A stretch of 46,782 nt of DNA from Planctomycetota bacterium (lineage in GTDB: Bacteria; Planctomycetota; Phycisphaerae; Phycisphaerales; SM1A02). Under the pieces are notes generated by a model that was given only the letters and a program-made list of their open reading frames with translations, did no database searches and was not told the origin of the DNA. Numbering within the stretch: the stretch's first letter is position 1; each line of letters starts with the position of its first letter. The DNA is taken from positions 1 to 46,782 of the forward strand of contig JADFFQ010000029.1 of the NCBI GenBank assembly GCA_022568135.1. Direction: 5' to 3'. A program made the translations under genes and the position numbers. This document shows positions 8,537-15,876 of this stretch, one piece after another.

Positions 8537-8560
8537 GCCCTCGCTCACGAGAGCGAGGGC
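8537..8560. terminator. Perfect 10-bp hairpin, terminator-like
   Basis: GCCCTCGCTC - ACGA - GAGCGAGGGC forms a perfect 10-bp stem with a 4-nt loop. A short CTTT lies 8 nt later, so the U-tract is weak. It may be a terminator or a dispersed repeat. No gene was found in 8414-8536. Confidence 0.5.
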
Positions 8561-8660
8561 TAACGGTCTTTCCACGTCCGATGATCTGGCAGGATTCATC
8601 GGAGAGCTATATGTCTGTCTACGTATCGGCGGAAGGGATCAATTTGCATGAAGAAATAAT

Positions 8661-8717
8661 GCAGGGCTGGCGGGTCAGCGTCTGCCGACACGGGATTACT
8701 CCCACCCCCGGCCCTGC
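8661..8717. other. Long imperfect hairpin upstream of the tRNA-like gene
   Basis: GCAGGGC (8661-8667) pairs perfectly with GCCCTGC (8711-8717). The stem continues as T-G, G-C, G-C, a C-C mismatch and two G-C pairs, giving about 12 bp. The inner loop holds a smaller GGGA/TCCC hairpin. It ends 7 nt before the tRNA-like gene and could be a processing or leader structure. Confidence 0.45.
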
Positions 8718-8724
8718 CTTTGAC

Positions 8725-8810
8725 GCCCCCATGGTGAAACAGGAAGACACGCCAGCCTTGGGTGCTGGTGGTGCCTTTGCACCGTCCGGATTCGAGCCCC
8801 GGCGGGGGCA
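8725..8810 (+). tRNA. Class II (leucine-type) tRNA-like gene with anticodon UGG
   Basis: The 86-nt sequence folds as a tRNA with a long variable arm. Acceptor: GCCCCCA with CGGGGGC, 6 pairs plus an A7-C66 mismatch. D-stem: GTG/CAC, with GG in the D-loop. Anticodon stem: CCAGC/GCTGG with loop CTTGGGT, so the anticodon is TGG (8759-8761). Variable stem: GGTGC/GCACC. T-arm: CCGGA-TTCGAGC-CCCGG with an A53-C61 mismatch; A73 follows and CCA is not encoded. The body strongly resembles tRNA-Leu(UAG), where the loop would be CTTAGGT. One A-to-G change in the anticodon gives a proline codon reader. The two A-C mismatches suggest decay or altered function. A functional tRNA, decoy or pseudogene all remain possible. 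Confidence 0.7.
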
Positions 8811-8830
8811 TTTTGTTTCCCTACTGAATT

Positions 8831-9106
8831 ATGTCGTACGAAATTGAACTCTCAACTAGGGCAATGGCAAGGTTCTCTTCGTATTCGCTTGCAGAGCGTC
8901 AAACGGTCGTTGCTGGGCTCGCGAAGCTGGCAGAGTCCCCCACGGCTGTCAGTAGACGGTCTGCTCCTCCAGCGGAACTCCCAAGTTTTCAGGTCTACGA
9001 GTTCTGGCACAACAGCGCGGTCCTCTTCAAGATCCTATTCAAGTACAAGTCTGACGAAGAAACACTTCACATCCACAGCTTTGGGCGCATCGAGTACGGC
9101 AATTAG
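8831..9106 (+). CDS. RelE/ParE-like toxin candidate
   Basis: The 91-residue basic protein has the size and order of a RelE/ParE-fold toxin: an N-terminal helical half (RAMARFSSYSLAERQTVVAGL), then strands around FQVYEFWHNSAVLFKILFKY and a final LHIHSFGRIEY. The pattern of a small Arg-rich strand protein finishing with a short I/L-x-I/H strand suits the superfamily, but assignment is by pattern only. It starts 20 nt after the tRNA-like gene with no visible Shine-Dalgarno. It is convergent with, and overlaps by 4 bp, the Panacea-domain gene, whose C-terminus is antitoxin-like. Toxin role is an inference. Confidence 0.5.
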   Translation: MSYEIELSTRAMARFSSYSLAERQTVVAGLAKLAESPTAVSRRSAPPAELPSFQVYEFWHNSAVLFKILFKYKSDEETLHIHSFGRIEYGN

Positions 9107-9666
9107 ATCACCTTCTTTAGTTCTTCGAGTGTGACCGTTCGGCCTTCCGCGAAGTCGCGCTCAGCTTGCCGCAGCGTCTCTAGTTCCAGACCGGGCATCG
9201 CCTGTTTGTCGTACTCCGCCTCGAAGAACTGACGCATAGTCGTCAGATTGATCTCAGCATCTGATGCCTGGTCCGGCGCGTTATTGCCGCGCGCTTCTAG
9301 CCAGGGCTTCTCACCATGCGTCTTTTGCCGAAGTGCAACAGCAGAGAAGTTCTTGTATCCCTGCCATATTGACGCCACGAGATTCTTCATTTCGCTGTCG
9401 AGTCCTTCAGAGGACGCTTCATGAAAGGAAATTGGAGAATCGCCATAACCAGCAAATACTGGATACACACGGCGCACCACGGGACCGTGTATCCACGCCT
9501 CAATCGGACTCTCAAAAGCTGGTTTCTCTTTGGCGACGAGCGACCAAGCCTGAATGTAGTACAGCAGCTTCTGGAGCCGCATGTGAGATAGATATTCAGG
9601 CTCCGCCTCGGTTGCGGCGAGCTTGATAAGGTAGCGAGCGATGTCTACGGCCTCTGCCATCGCCAT
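9103..9666 (-). CDS. Panacea-domain (DUF4065/SocA-like) antitoxin candidate
   Basis: The 187-residue protein shows the Panacea/DUF4065 core: VDIARYLIKLA, then LSHMRLQKLLYYIQAWSL and ESPIEAWIHGPVVRRVYPVF, the hallmark LQKLLYY and HGPV segments. Panacea proteins are known as versatile antitoxins and SocA-like proteolytic adaptors. After the core the last 19 residues (ERDFAEGRTVTLEELKKVI) look like the C-terminal neutralising tail of RelB/Phd-type antitoxins. ATG 9666 is the first start after a good promoter; ATG 9660 is also possible. The gene's 3' end overlaps the convergent toxin candidate by 4 bp. Head-to-head or tandem order is usual for toxin-antitoxin pairs, so this layout is odd. Confidence 0.78.
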   Translation of the reverse strand: MAMAEAVDIARYLIKLAATEAEPEYLSHMRLQKLLYYIQAWSLVAKEKPAFESPIEAWIHGPVVRRVYPVFAGYGDSPISFHEASSEGLDSEMKNLVASIWQGYKNFSAVALRQKTHGEKPWLEARGNNAPDQASDAEINLTTMRQFFEAEYDKQAMPGLELETLRQAERDFAEGRTVTLEELKKVI

Positions 9667-9684
9667 GACCCGATGCTGGGGGGA

Positions 9685-9721
9685 TAGTGTACATACTACA
9701 CCCAACATCTTGTGGTGTCAA
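9685..9721 (-). promoter_or_regulatory. Promoter with overlapping dyad for the Panacea gene
   Basis: On the minus strand, TTGACA (9721-9716), a 17-nt spacer and TAGTAT (9698-9693) form a good sigma-70-type promoter about 27 nt upstream of ATG 9666. An imperfect dyad, TAGTGTACATACTA (9685-9698), covers the -10 and could be an autoregulatory operator. Confidence 0.6.
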
Positions 9722-9802
9722 GCCGTAAGTTTCTTGCCCACAATAAGTTACGTAATGACTTTTTTCCTAAGGAGTTACAGCACGCAAAAGATCCTCGACA
9801 GA

Positions 9803-10093
9803 CTACCCACGAGGACTTGACAAATTGGGCCGCACTGGTTCGCGGTACATCAGCCGCTTGCCGTTGGCCCCCCGAAATGCCAGCGCGACTCGCGCTCCAT
9901 CGTCCATCTTCCGGCTGTTGTACCGGAAAACGAAGTCATCCACGTACCGCTGTAGGTGCTTCTTGCTGACGTGGTGGAAAGTGCCGTAGATGCCCCGCTT
10001 GAGCCGAGCAAAGAAGCCCTCAACCGTGTTCGTGTAAACGTCGCCACGGACGTACTCGCCGATGCTGTGGTGAACTCGATCATGCCCACCGTG
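9803..10093 (-). pseudogene. IS1595-family (ISXO2-like) transposase remnant, 3' end only
   Basis: About 95 residues match the C-terminal part of an ISXO2-type DDE transposase: HHSIGEYVRGDVYTNTVEG, FFARLKRGIYGTFHHVS, KHLQRYVDDFVFRYNSR. The N-terminal two thirds, including the zinc ribbon and first catalytic acids, are missing. Upstream (higher coordinates) the sequence passes straight into the right 35-bp repeat and then the dnaE stop. It is a dead insertion-sequence end that marks the right boundary of the island. No complete inverted repeats were recognised. Confidence 0.75.
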
Positions 10094-10110
10094 GAAGCGA
10101 GCGCCCGGGC

Positions 10111-10145
10111 GACGGTCCGTTGAGCCACGGCCGCCGGGCCGCGCG
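10111..10145. repeat. 35-bp direct repeat, right copy
   Basis: Identical to 7973-8007, and only 15 bp from the dnaE stop codon. Together with the left copy it brackets about 2.1 kb of accessory DNA. Confidence 0.85.
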
Positions 10146-10160
10146 TTGCCTTCGCAGACG

Positions 10161-13100
10161 TTACCGGCCGGGCATCGACGCCGCGGCCTGGGTGATGTCA
10201 CGCGAGATTACTCGCACGTGATCGGATCCGAGCATCTGCTTGAACGTAGCGATCAGGTCGGGCCCGGAGGTTACCCGTCGTCCGTGCGGTCGCAGCGCGA
10301 CGCGTTTCCCATTGGTATGCAGATGAAGCAGAACCTCCACGGACCCTCCGCCGTTGCCGCCGGCTCTGCGCAGGAGATCGTCAAGCGAGCGCATGATCCC
10401 TTCAAGTGGCTCCCCTTGCGGCTCGTCGATGAGATCCAGCTCGATGCGAGCCGCGACCTGCTGGGCCACATCCTCAATTCGGATGACCTGCTCAACGATG
10501 ACCTGAGGTTCGCCGCGCGAGCGGTCCACTTTCCCGATCAAGGCGACGATCGCATCGTTACGGATCAGCCGGCCGTACCGAGCGAAGGCGTCGCTGAAAA
10601 TGACCGCCTCGATTGCGCCGGTCTTGTCTGCGATTGTCACCACGGCCATCTTCTGCCCAGCCCTTGGGCCGCTACGCACGATCCTTGTGCGGACATGCGC
10701 CAGCACGCCTCCGAGCCTCACCGACTTCTTGTCCGCCAGGGTGGAGACCGTCCTCACTTCGGCCGCGCCCAACCGCCGAAGCGCCTGTTCGTGAAGATCG
10801 AGCGGATGGCCGGAGACATGAAAGCCCAATGCTTCCTTCTCCAAAGCGAGCGTCTTGATCTGTTCCCATGGCTGGACCTTGGGCAGCGGGCGCTGGTGTG
10901 GGGAGTGGGCGCCGGCGGGCTGAGACGGCGAAAGGAGGAAGTTCAACTGGCCGCTGCGCCGATCATCCGCCGTCGACTGCCCAGCGGCGATCGCATCGGC
11001 AAGGGCAGCGATCACCGCCGAGCGTTGCTCCACGGCGTGCACCGAATCGAACGCCCCGGACTTGACCAGAGCCTCGATCGTCGCCTTGTTGACGATTCGC
11101 AGATCAACTCGTTCACAGAAGTCGAAGATGGATGTGAATGGGCCTCGGGCCCGTCGTTGGTCGATGATCGCGTTGATGGCTGAGCTGCCGGCCCCCCGAA
11201 TGGCATTGAGGCCGAAGCGGACATGACCATGGTTGGCGTCGCGCGGCTCATCCGCTGCGTACACAACGGAAAAACTTGCCTCAGAAAGGTTCACGTCCGG
11301 CGGTTTGACCTCGACCCCGATATGCGGGCGATCTTCGCTGTGATCTGGAAACACGGTAAGCCGGCAGTCTTCCAGGTAGGACGCCCAATCGTCAACCTTC
11401 CGTGCGGCGCTCTCATAAGTCAGCAGCGCCGCCATGTATTGGTTGGGGAAGTTCGTCTTGAGGTACGCGGTCTGATACGCGATGATGGCGTACCCCGTCG
11501 AGTGTGACTTGTTGAAGCCGTAGCCGGCGAACTTGAGAATCAAATCGAACAGGTCGTCGGCCTTGCGGTCCGAAAGGCCCTGCTGACGGGCGCCGTCGAT
11601 GAACTTCGGCCGAACCGCGTCGATCACCGCGCGGTTCTTCTTGCTGATCGCCTTGATGAGGCTGTACGCCTGCCGCAGTGGGATGTCGCCCAGGCCGTGA
11701 AGAATCTGCATGACCTGTTCCTGGTACACCATGATGCCGTAGGTCTCCGCCGTGTACTTGTCCACGACCGGATGAACCTTCGGAACGCGCTGCTTGGCGT
11801 GCTTGCGCATGATGTACTGGGGAATCAGATCCATCGGCCCGGGGCGGAACAGCGCGTTGGCGGCAATGAGGTCTTCAATGCGATCGGGCTTGAGGTCCAA
11901 CACCAGCCGGCGCATTCCGGGTGATTCGAACTGGAACACGCCGGCGGTGTCGCCTCGGCGGAACAGCGCAAATACCCGCTGGTCGTCGTAATCGAGACGG
12001 TCCAGGTCCAGCGGATGCGGTGCAGGACAGGCTTGACGCTTGAGGCTTGACGCTTGAGACACCCGAGGCGGTTCTTTGCCGACCGCCGACCAGATGGCCT
12101 CGTCAGGAAGCGTCTCGCGGATCAGCTTCTTCGCCAGCTCGATGGTCGAGAGCGTCCGTAGACCGAGGAAGTCCATCTTGAGCAGACCGACGCGTTCGCA
12201 GGTCGGCCCGTCCCATTGCGTGACCACATCGCTGCTGCCCGCTGCGCGACAAAGGGGAACGATGTTCTCCAGCGGCTGGGTTGCGATCACCACCCCGGCC
12301 GCGTGCACGCCGGCGTGGCGCGCATGGCCTTCCAGCGCTCTGGCCGTATCGATCACCCGCTTCACCGCCGGGTCCGAATCGTACTCGGCTCTGAAGTCCG
12401 GCTCCTTTTGCAGCGCTGCGTCGATGGTGATGTGCAGCTCGTTGGGAATGAGATTCGCCAGGCGTTGACCTTCGCTCGGCGACCGTCCCAACACCCGCGC
12501 CACATCCTTGATCGCCGCCTTGGCCTTGAGCCGCCCGAACGTGATGATCTGCGCGACGTGGCCGTACTTCGCGCGGACGTAGTCCAGTACGCTCGCCCGG
12601 CCATCCTGACAGAGGTCGATGTCGATATCGGGATACTCGCTTCGATCCGGGTCGGTGAAACGCTCGAACAGCAGGCCGTACCGCAGCGGGCAGGCGTTGG
12701 ACAGACCAAGTGCATATCCGACCATGGTTCCAACGCCGGAGCCCCGAGCCGTGGCGGGAATGCCCTGCCCGTGGGCCCAGTTGACGAAGTCCCATACGAT
12801 CAGGAAATACGCGCTGATGAGCTTGTTGGAAAGGACTTGCAGCTCCCACTCCAGGCGATCGCGGATCTGCGGCGTGATGCCGTCGGGCCCGTAACGCCAG
12901 ATGAGCCCGGCCTCGCACAGCGCGGCCAACGCTTGATCGCAGCCATCGCGGACCTCTTGCAGTGACAGCTTGTCTTGCTGTTGGGCGTCATATGGCAGCA
13001 GCTCGAACGCACAGCAGAAGCGCTTCAGCCACTGGGTCGGATCACCGCCATCGTACGCCGGCGGCTCGTGTCGGCGAACCACCCGTACCATCGGCGCGTG

Positions 13101-13994
13101 ATTGGCCGAATCGGCCAGATCAACGTCGCAGCGCTTGGCGATGCGTGTTGTGTTTTCGATCGCCACCGGAACGTCCGCGAAGAGCTTCGCCATCTCTTCG
13201 GGCGACTTCACATACAGCTGCGATGAGTAGCGAAGGCGCGAAGAATCATCCTTGGTCTTGCCCATCGAGATGCAGCAAAGGCTGTCGTGGGTGTCCGCGT
13301 CCTGTTCCGACAGAAAATGCGCGTCGTTGTCCGCGACGAGCGGAAGATCCAATTCCTCAGCCAGGCGCAGCAGCAGCCCGTTGAGCCGATCCTGTTCGGC
13401 TATCCCCGTCCGTTGCAGCTCAATGAAGAATCTCGGCTCCCCCTGCTCATTCTTGCCGAAGGTCTCAGCGTGCCATCGAGCTTCATCGGCGGCAGCGACG
13501 TAATGCGCCTCGTTGTTGGTCTGCGCGTATCGGGTCAGATGGTGGGCGATCGAGCTGCCCAGGTGTCCGTTGATGGCAATCAGACCGTCGCACCATCTGG
13601 CAAGCGTGGACTTGTCCATCCTGGGCCGGTAGTAAAACCCGTTGGCAAACGCGTCGGAGCTGAGCTTGACCAGGTTGTTCCAGCCGATGTTGTCTTCAGC
13701 CAGCAACAGCAGGTGGAATCCCGCGTCGGCGATCCCGGTGGCGGATTTCTCCCGGCGATCGCCCGGGGCGACGTACGCCTCGATGCCAAGGATGGGCTTG
13801 ACCCCCGCCGCGGTGGCCTTGGCGTAGAACTCCACGGCGCCGTAGAGGTTGCCATGATCGGTCACCGCCACCGCGTCCATCCCCAACGCTTTGACCCGTT
13901 CGATCAGCCGATCGAAGCGGATCGCGCCGTCCAGCAATGAGTACTCGCTGTGTAAGTGCAGATGGACGAAGCGTGTTGCGGCGGAAGTATCCAT
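10161..13994 (-). CDS. dnaE: DNA polymerase III subunit alpha
   Basis: The 1277-residue protein is a complete DnaE1-type replicative polymerase. It has an N-terminal PHP domain (HLHLHSEYSLLDG at 11-23, VTDHGNLYG), then the palm with the catalytic PDIDIDLCQDGR (about 452-463). The fingers segment around GVFQFESPGMRRLVLDL, the helix-hairpin-helix region and a C-terminal OB-fold (about 1078-1155) follow. It is somewhat longer than the usual ~1160-residue DnaE. Part of the excess is a low-complexity insert (about 645-657) encoded by a heptamer repeat. ATG 13994 precedes the PHP motif directly and lies about 27 nt after a predicted transcription start. It is replication core and anchors this part of the window as chromosomal. 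Confidence 0.95.
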   Translation of the reverse strand: MDTSAATRFVHLHLHSEYSLLDGAIRFDRLIERVKALGMDAVAVTDHGNLYGAVEFYAKATAAGVKPILGIEAYVAPGDRREKSATGIADAGFHLLLLAEDNIGWNNLVKLSSDAFANGFYYRPRMDKSTLARWCDGLIAINGHLGSSIAHHLTRYAQTNNEAHYVAAADEARWHAETFGKNEQGEPRFFIELQRTGIAEQDRLNGLLLRLAEELDLPLVADNDAHFLSEQDADTHDSLCCISMGKTKDDSSRLRYSSQLYVKSPEEMAKLFADVPVAIENTTRIAKRCDVDLADSANHAPMVRVVRRHEPPAYDGGDPTQWLKRFCCAFELLPYDAQQQDKLSLQEVRDGCDQALAALCEAGLIWRYGPDGITPQIRDRLEWELQVLSNKLISAYFLIVWDFVNWAHGQGIPATARGSGVGTMVGYALGLSNACPLRYGLLFERFTDPDRSEYPDIDIDLCQDGRASVLDYVRAKYGHVAQIITFGRLKAKAAIKDVARVLGRSPSEGQRLANLIPNELHITIDAALQKEPDFRAEYDSDPAVKRVIDTARALEGHARHAGVHAAGVVIATQPLENIVPLCRAAGSSDVVTQWDGPTCERVGLLKMDFLGLRTLSTIELAKKLIRETLPDEAIWSAVGKEPPRVSQASSLKRQACPAPHPLDLDRLDYDDQRVFALFRRGDTAGVFQFESPGMRRLVLDLKPDRIEDLIAANALFRPGPMDLIPQYIMRKHAKQRVPKVHPVVDKYTAETYGIMVYQEQVMQILHGLGDIPLRQAYSLIKAISKKNRAVIDAVRPKFIDGARQQGLSDRKADDLFDLILKFAGYGFNKSHSTGYAIIAYQTAYLKTNFPNQYMAALLTYESAARKVDDWASYLEDCRLTVFPDHSEDRPHIGVEVKPPDVNLSEASFSVVYAADEPRDANHGHVRFGLNAIRGAGSSAINAIIDQRRARGPFTSIFDFCERVDLRIVNKATIEALVKSGAFDSVHAVEQRSAVIAALADAIAAGQSTADDRRSGQLNFLLSPSQPAGAHSPHQRPLPKVQPWEQIKTLALEKEALGFHVSGHPLDLHEQALRRLGAAEVRTVSTLADKKSVRLGGVLAHVRTRIVRSGPRAGQKMAVVTIADKTGAIEAVIFSDAFARYGRLIRNDAIVALIGKVDRSRGEPQVIVEQVIRIEDVAQQVAARIELDLIDEPQGEPLEGIMRSLDDLLRRAGGNGGGSVEVLLHLHTNGKRVALRPHGRRVTSGPDLIATFKQMLGSDHVRVISRDITQAAASMPGR
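12030..12057. repeat. Heptamer repeat inside dnaE
   Basis: On the plus strand GGCTTGACGCTTGA occurs twice in a row, four heptamers in all. On the coding strand it gives SQASSLKRQA within DnaE. It is the same family as 502-532 and 18044-18071. Confidence 0.85.
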
Positions 13995-14027
13995 ATCTTG
14001 TGGTTCGTATGGTAGCTGGACCTGTAT

Positions 14028-14055
14028 ATTGTAGTCGTCACCGTGTCGCTCTCAA
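14028..14055 (-). promoter_or_regulatory. Probable dnaE promoter
   Basis: On the minus strand TTGAGA (14055-14050), a 16-nt spacer and TACAAT (14033-14028) each match consensus at 5 of 6 positions. The predicted start is about 27 nt before the dnaE ATG. Confidence 0.55.
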
Positions 14056-14150
14056 CAGGGTACCGCAGGCGATCCGGCCGGGTCAACGAATCGGCAAGTT
14101 GTCGGCAATTGGCGGCAAATCAGGGCCCCAACGCCGAATAGGATCGTGGA

Positions 14151-14188
14151 ACCCCCGGATTTCACCCCCGGATTTCACCCCGGATTTC
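14151..14188. repeat. Three tandem copies of a 13-bp repeat
   Basis: ACCCCCGGATTTC appears twice exactly and then once as a 12-bp version lacking a C. It ends 5 nt before the ATG chosen for the next gene. Confidence 0.85.
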
Positions 14189-14193
14189 ACCTG

Positions 14194-14481
14194 ATGGACC
14201 CGGTTGTCCGACTCCAACCCTTTGGCTCCCAGCAACGCGACCGCGTCGCACGTGGCTATCGCTGGGCACAATCCCAGCCGAGCTGGATCGTCCGGTTGGC
14301 GGTGTTGACGTTCCTGCTGGTCGTCGGCCTGCCGATCCTGCTGCTGGTGATGTTTGCGGTGCTTGCTGCGTCGGTTGTGTTCGGTGGCCTCGCGCTATTC
14401 CACACGGCCCTGGCCAAGCTGCGCGGCCTGCCTGCGCACCGTGACGGCCGCAAGAACGTCCGCGTCATCCGCCGGCAATAG
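14194..14481 (+). CDS. Small membrane protein, unknown
   Basis: The 95-residue product has a charged N-terminal third and one long or two closely spaced hydrophobic segments (about 33-70: VRLAVLTFLLVVGLPILLLV, then FAVLAASVVFGGLALF). It ends in a basic tail. ATG 14194 is preferred because upstream codons (the frame opens at 14146) consist of the 13-bp repeat. There is no recognised family. It is divergent from dnaE, and a small hairpin (14498-14514) follows its stop. Confidence 0.5.
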   Translation: MDPVVRLQPFGSQQRDRVARGYRWAQSQPSWIVRLAVLTFLLVVGLPILLLVMFAVLAASVVFGGLALFHTALAKLRGLPAHRDGRKNVRVIRRQ

Positions 14482-14497
14482 CCTCCCCGGATTTCCC

Positions 14498-14514
14498 ATC
14501 CGCCTGTGGCGGAT
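14498..14514. terminator. Short hairpin after the small membrane gene
   Basis: ATCCGCC-TGT-GGCGGAT gives a perfect 7-bp stem with a 3-nt loop. There is no T-run, so it is a weak terminator candidate or a dispersed repeat. The interval 14515-14643 shows no gene. Confidence 0.35.
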
Positions 14515-14643
14515 CGGCGTTCTTGAACAACCTTTTATGGCGTTCAACCCGTAGATTGCGGCAAATATCACGTCATCCGAGAGCTACAATCTGTTGTCAG
14601 CGACTTTGTGGACGAGTAATGCCCGTACCTTGAGGAGTCCGCG

Positions 14644-15813
14644 TTGCCTCCTGGGGTAAATTGCATCTACTGCGGCGGTTCGACGTCTGGCGTGCGGAGA
14701 GGGGAACACGTTATTCCTGAAGCATTGGGAGGCACACAAACACTTCGGTGTGTCTGCCGATCATGCAATACAGCATTCTCAGTATTGGACAAAGAGCTTT
14801 GCTCACGGTCGCCACTTTCCATAGTTGTGCAGCAGGAACTCGGCACCAAGACTGGCATGCACTGGGACTATAACGAAGAGTACGATATCGCACTTGAGGC
14901 AAGAATCCTGCGTGGATTCCTGGCGCCCGTGTTGTGGCCCCAGCTTGTCTTGCTCGGCCCAACAACCTTGTTTCTGTTCGATCAAGAGGAGGCCGAGAGC
15001 GTTGGATTAGACGATTATGCGAACGCGTTCCATAACTTGGTTCACCGATCGACCGAGCAATGGCTGAGTCGAAGGAAGGGGATCATATGGGAGAGGATTA
15101 GGCGGCAGCCGGACCGCGGGCGTTTTCCTCCACGGTTCTTCAGCCGTCACGAGTACGCCGACTGGAAACGCGGCATGACTTTTATCTGTAGGTACCTTGA
15201 TCCAATAGAGCGTGAACAGATTGTCCATGCGGTGCGCCGTTGGGAGCCAGATATCACGCGATCAACGACAGCAACCTCGCTCGGGGTCCTGGATCCAGAA
15301 ACCCTTCTTTCATATCAGCAGGATTTGATTCTGCGTGCTCTCGTGAAGATCGGTCTTAACTTGTTGGCGTATGCTCTTTCGCCGACCGATGTGAACAGCA
15401 CCACGTTCCCCATCGCGACCAAGTATGCGCGGTGGGGAACAGCCGGAACTCCTAATCTCCAGAATAGTGGTTTTGTTACCGGCGGCACTCTATCAGAATC
15501 TCATTGCCCGACTGATGCACACAAGTTCGAACTCGTATACTCAAATCAGCTTTGGCGATTGGTGGCAGTGTTCTTTGGAGGTCGCATCGGAACCTGCGTC
15601 CACTTTCCGGGTCCTCAAATTACAGACTACGTTCGCTATGAAATAGTGGCTCCGGTCAAGAGCAAGGACTGGACAGTCTACAAATCAAAACTCCATCTCG
15701 CGCCTCGTGCGATCCGTACGCTCTGGGACGACCTATCAGTTATGATTCCGTCGATGCCGATTCGGCATCGGGGTAGCAGGAAGCGCGTAGAACAACGACG
15801 GCGAGGAAAGTAG
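14644..15813 (+). CDS. HNH endonuclease-domain protein
   Basis: The 389-residue protein begins with an HNH_5-like treble-clef domain. The zinc ligands are C7-x2-C10 (CIYCGG) and C38-x2-C41 (CRSCN), with the catalytic-type H22 in GEHVIPEALGG and N42. The remaining 330 residues are not recognised and contain no second nuclease motif. The start is a TTG at 14644 preceded by TTGAGGAG at good spacing; no ATG lies close to the domain start. The gene is visibly less GC-rich than dnaE or tsaB, suggesting transfer. Stand-alone HNH proteins of this type occur in restriction or phage-defence settings, but no partner methylase is present, so the role is open. Confidence 0.72.
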   Translation: MPPGVNCIYCGGSTSGVRRGEHVIPEALGGTQTLRCVCRSCNTAFSVLDKELCSRSPLSIVVQQELGTKTGMHWDYNEEYDIALEARILRGFLAPVLWPQLVLLGPTTLFLFDQEEAESVGLDDYANAFHNLVHRSTEQWLSRRKGIIWERIRRQPDRGRFPPRFFSRHEYADWKRGMTFICRYLDPIEREQIVHAVRRWEPDITRSTTATSLGVLDPETLLSYQQDLILRALVKIGLNLLAYALSPTDVNSTTFPIATKYARWGTAGTPNLQNSGFVTGGTLSESHCPTDAHKFELVYSNQLWRLVAVFFGGRIGTCVHFPGPQITDYVRYEIVAPVKSKDWTVYKSKLHLAPRAIRTLWDDLSVMIPSMPIRHRGSRKRVEQRRRGK

Positions 15814-15876
15814 CCGGCAGAAAAAGTGTCAGGATGATTCTCTTGATTGTCCACTCTTCTTCCCCGCGGGATGCCT

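Noticed and set aside
8581-8847. Plus-strand frame of 88 codons covering the tRNA-like gene
   Set aside because: It overlaps the whole tRNA-like structure and has no domain; the RNA explanation accounts for the base pairing better.
10146-11183. 345-codon open frame antisense to dnaE
   Set aside because: The opposite strand encodes conserved DnaE throughout; the antisense product has no recognisable domain.
12216-12965. 249-codon plus-strand frame inside dnaE
   Set aside because: Antisense of the DnaE palm and fingers region, which is strongly conserved on the minus strand.
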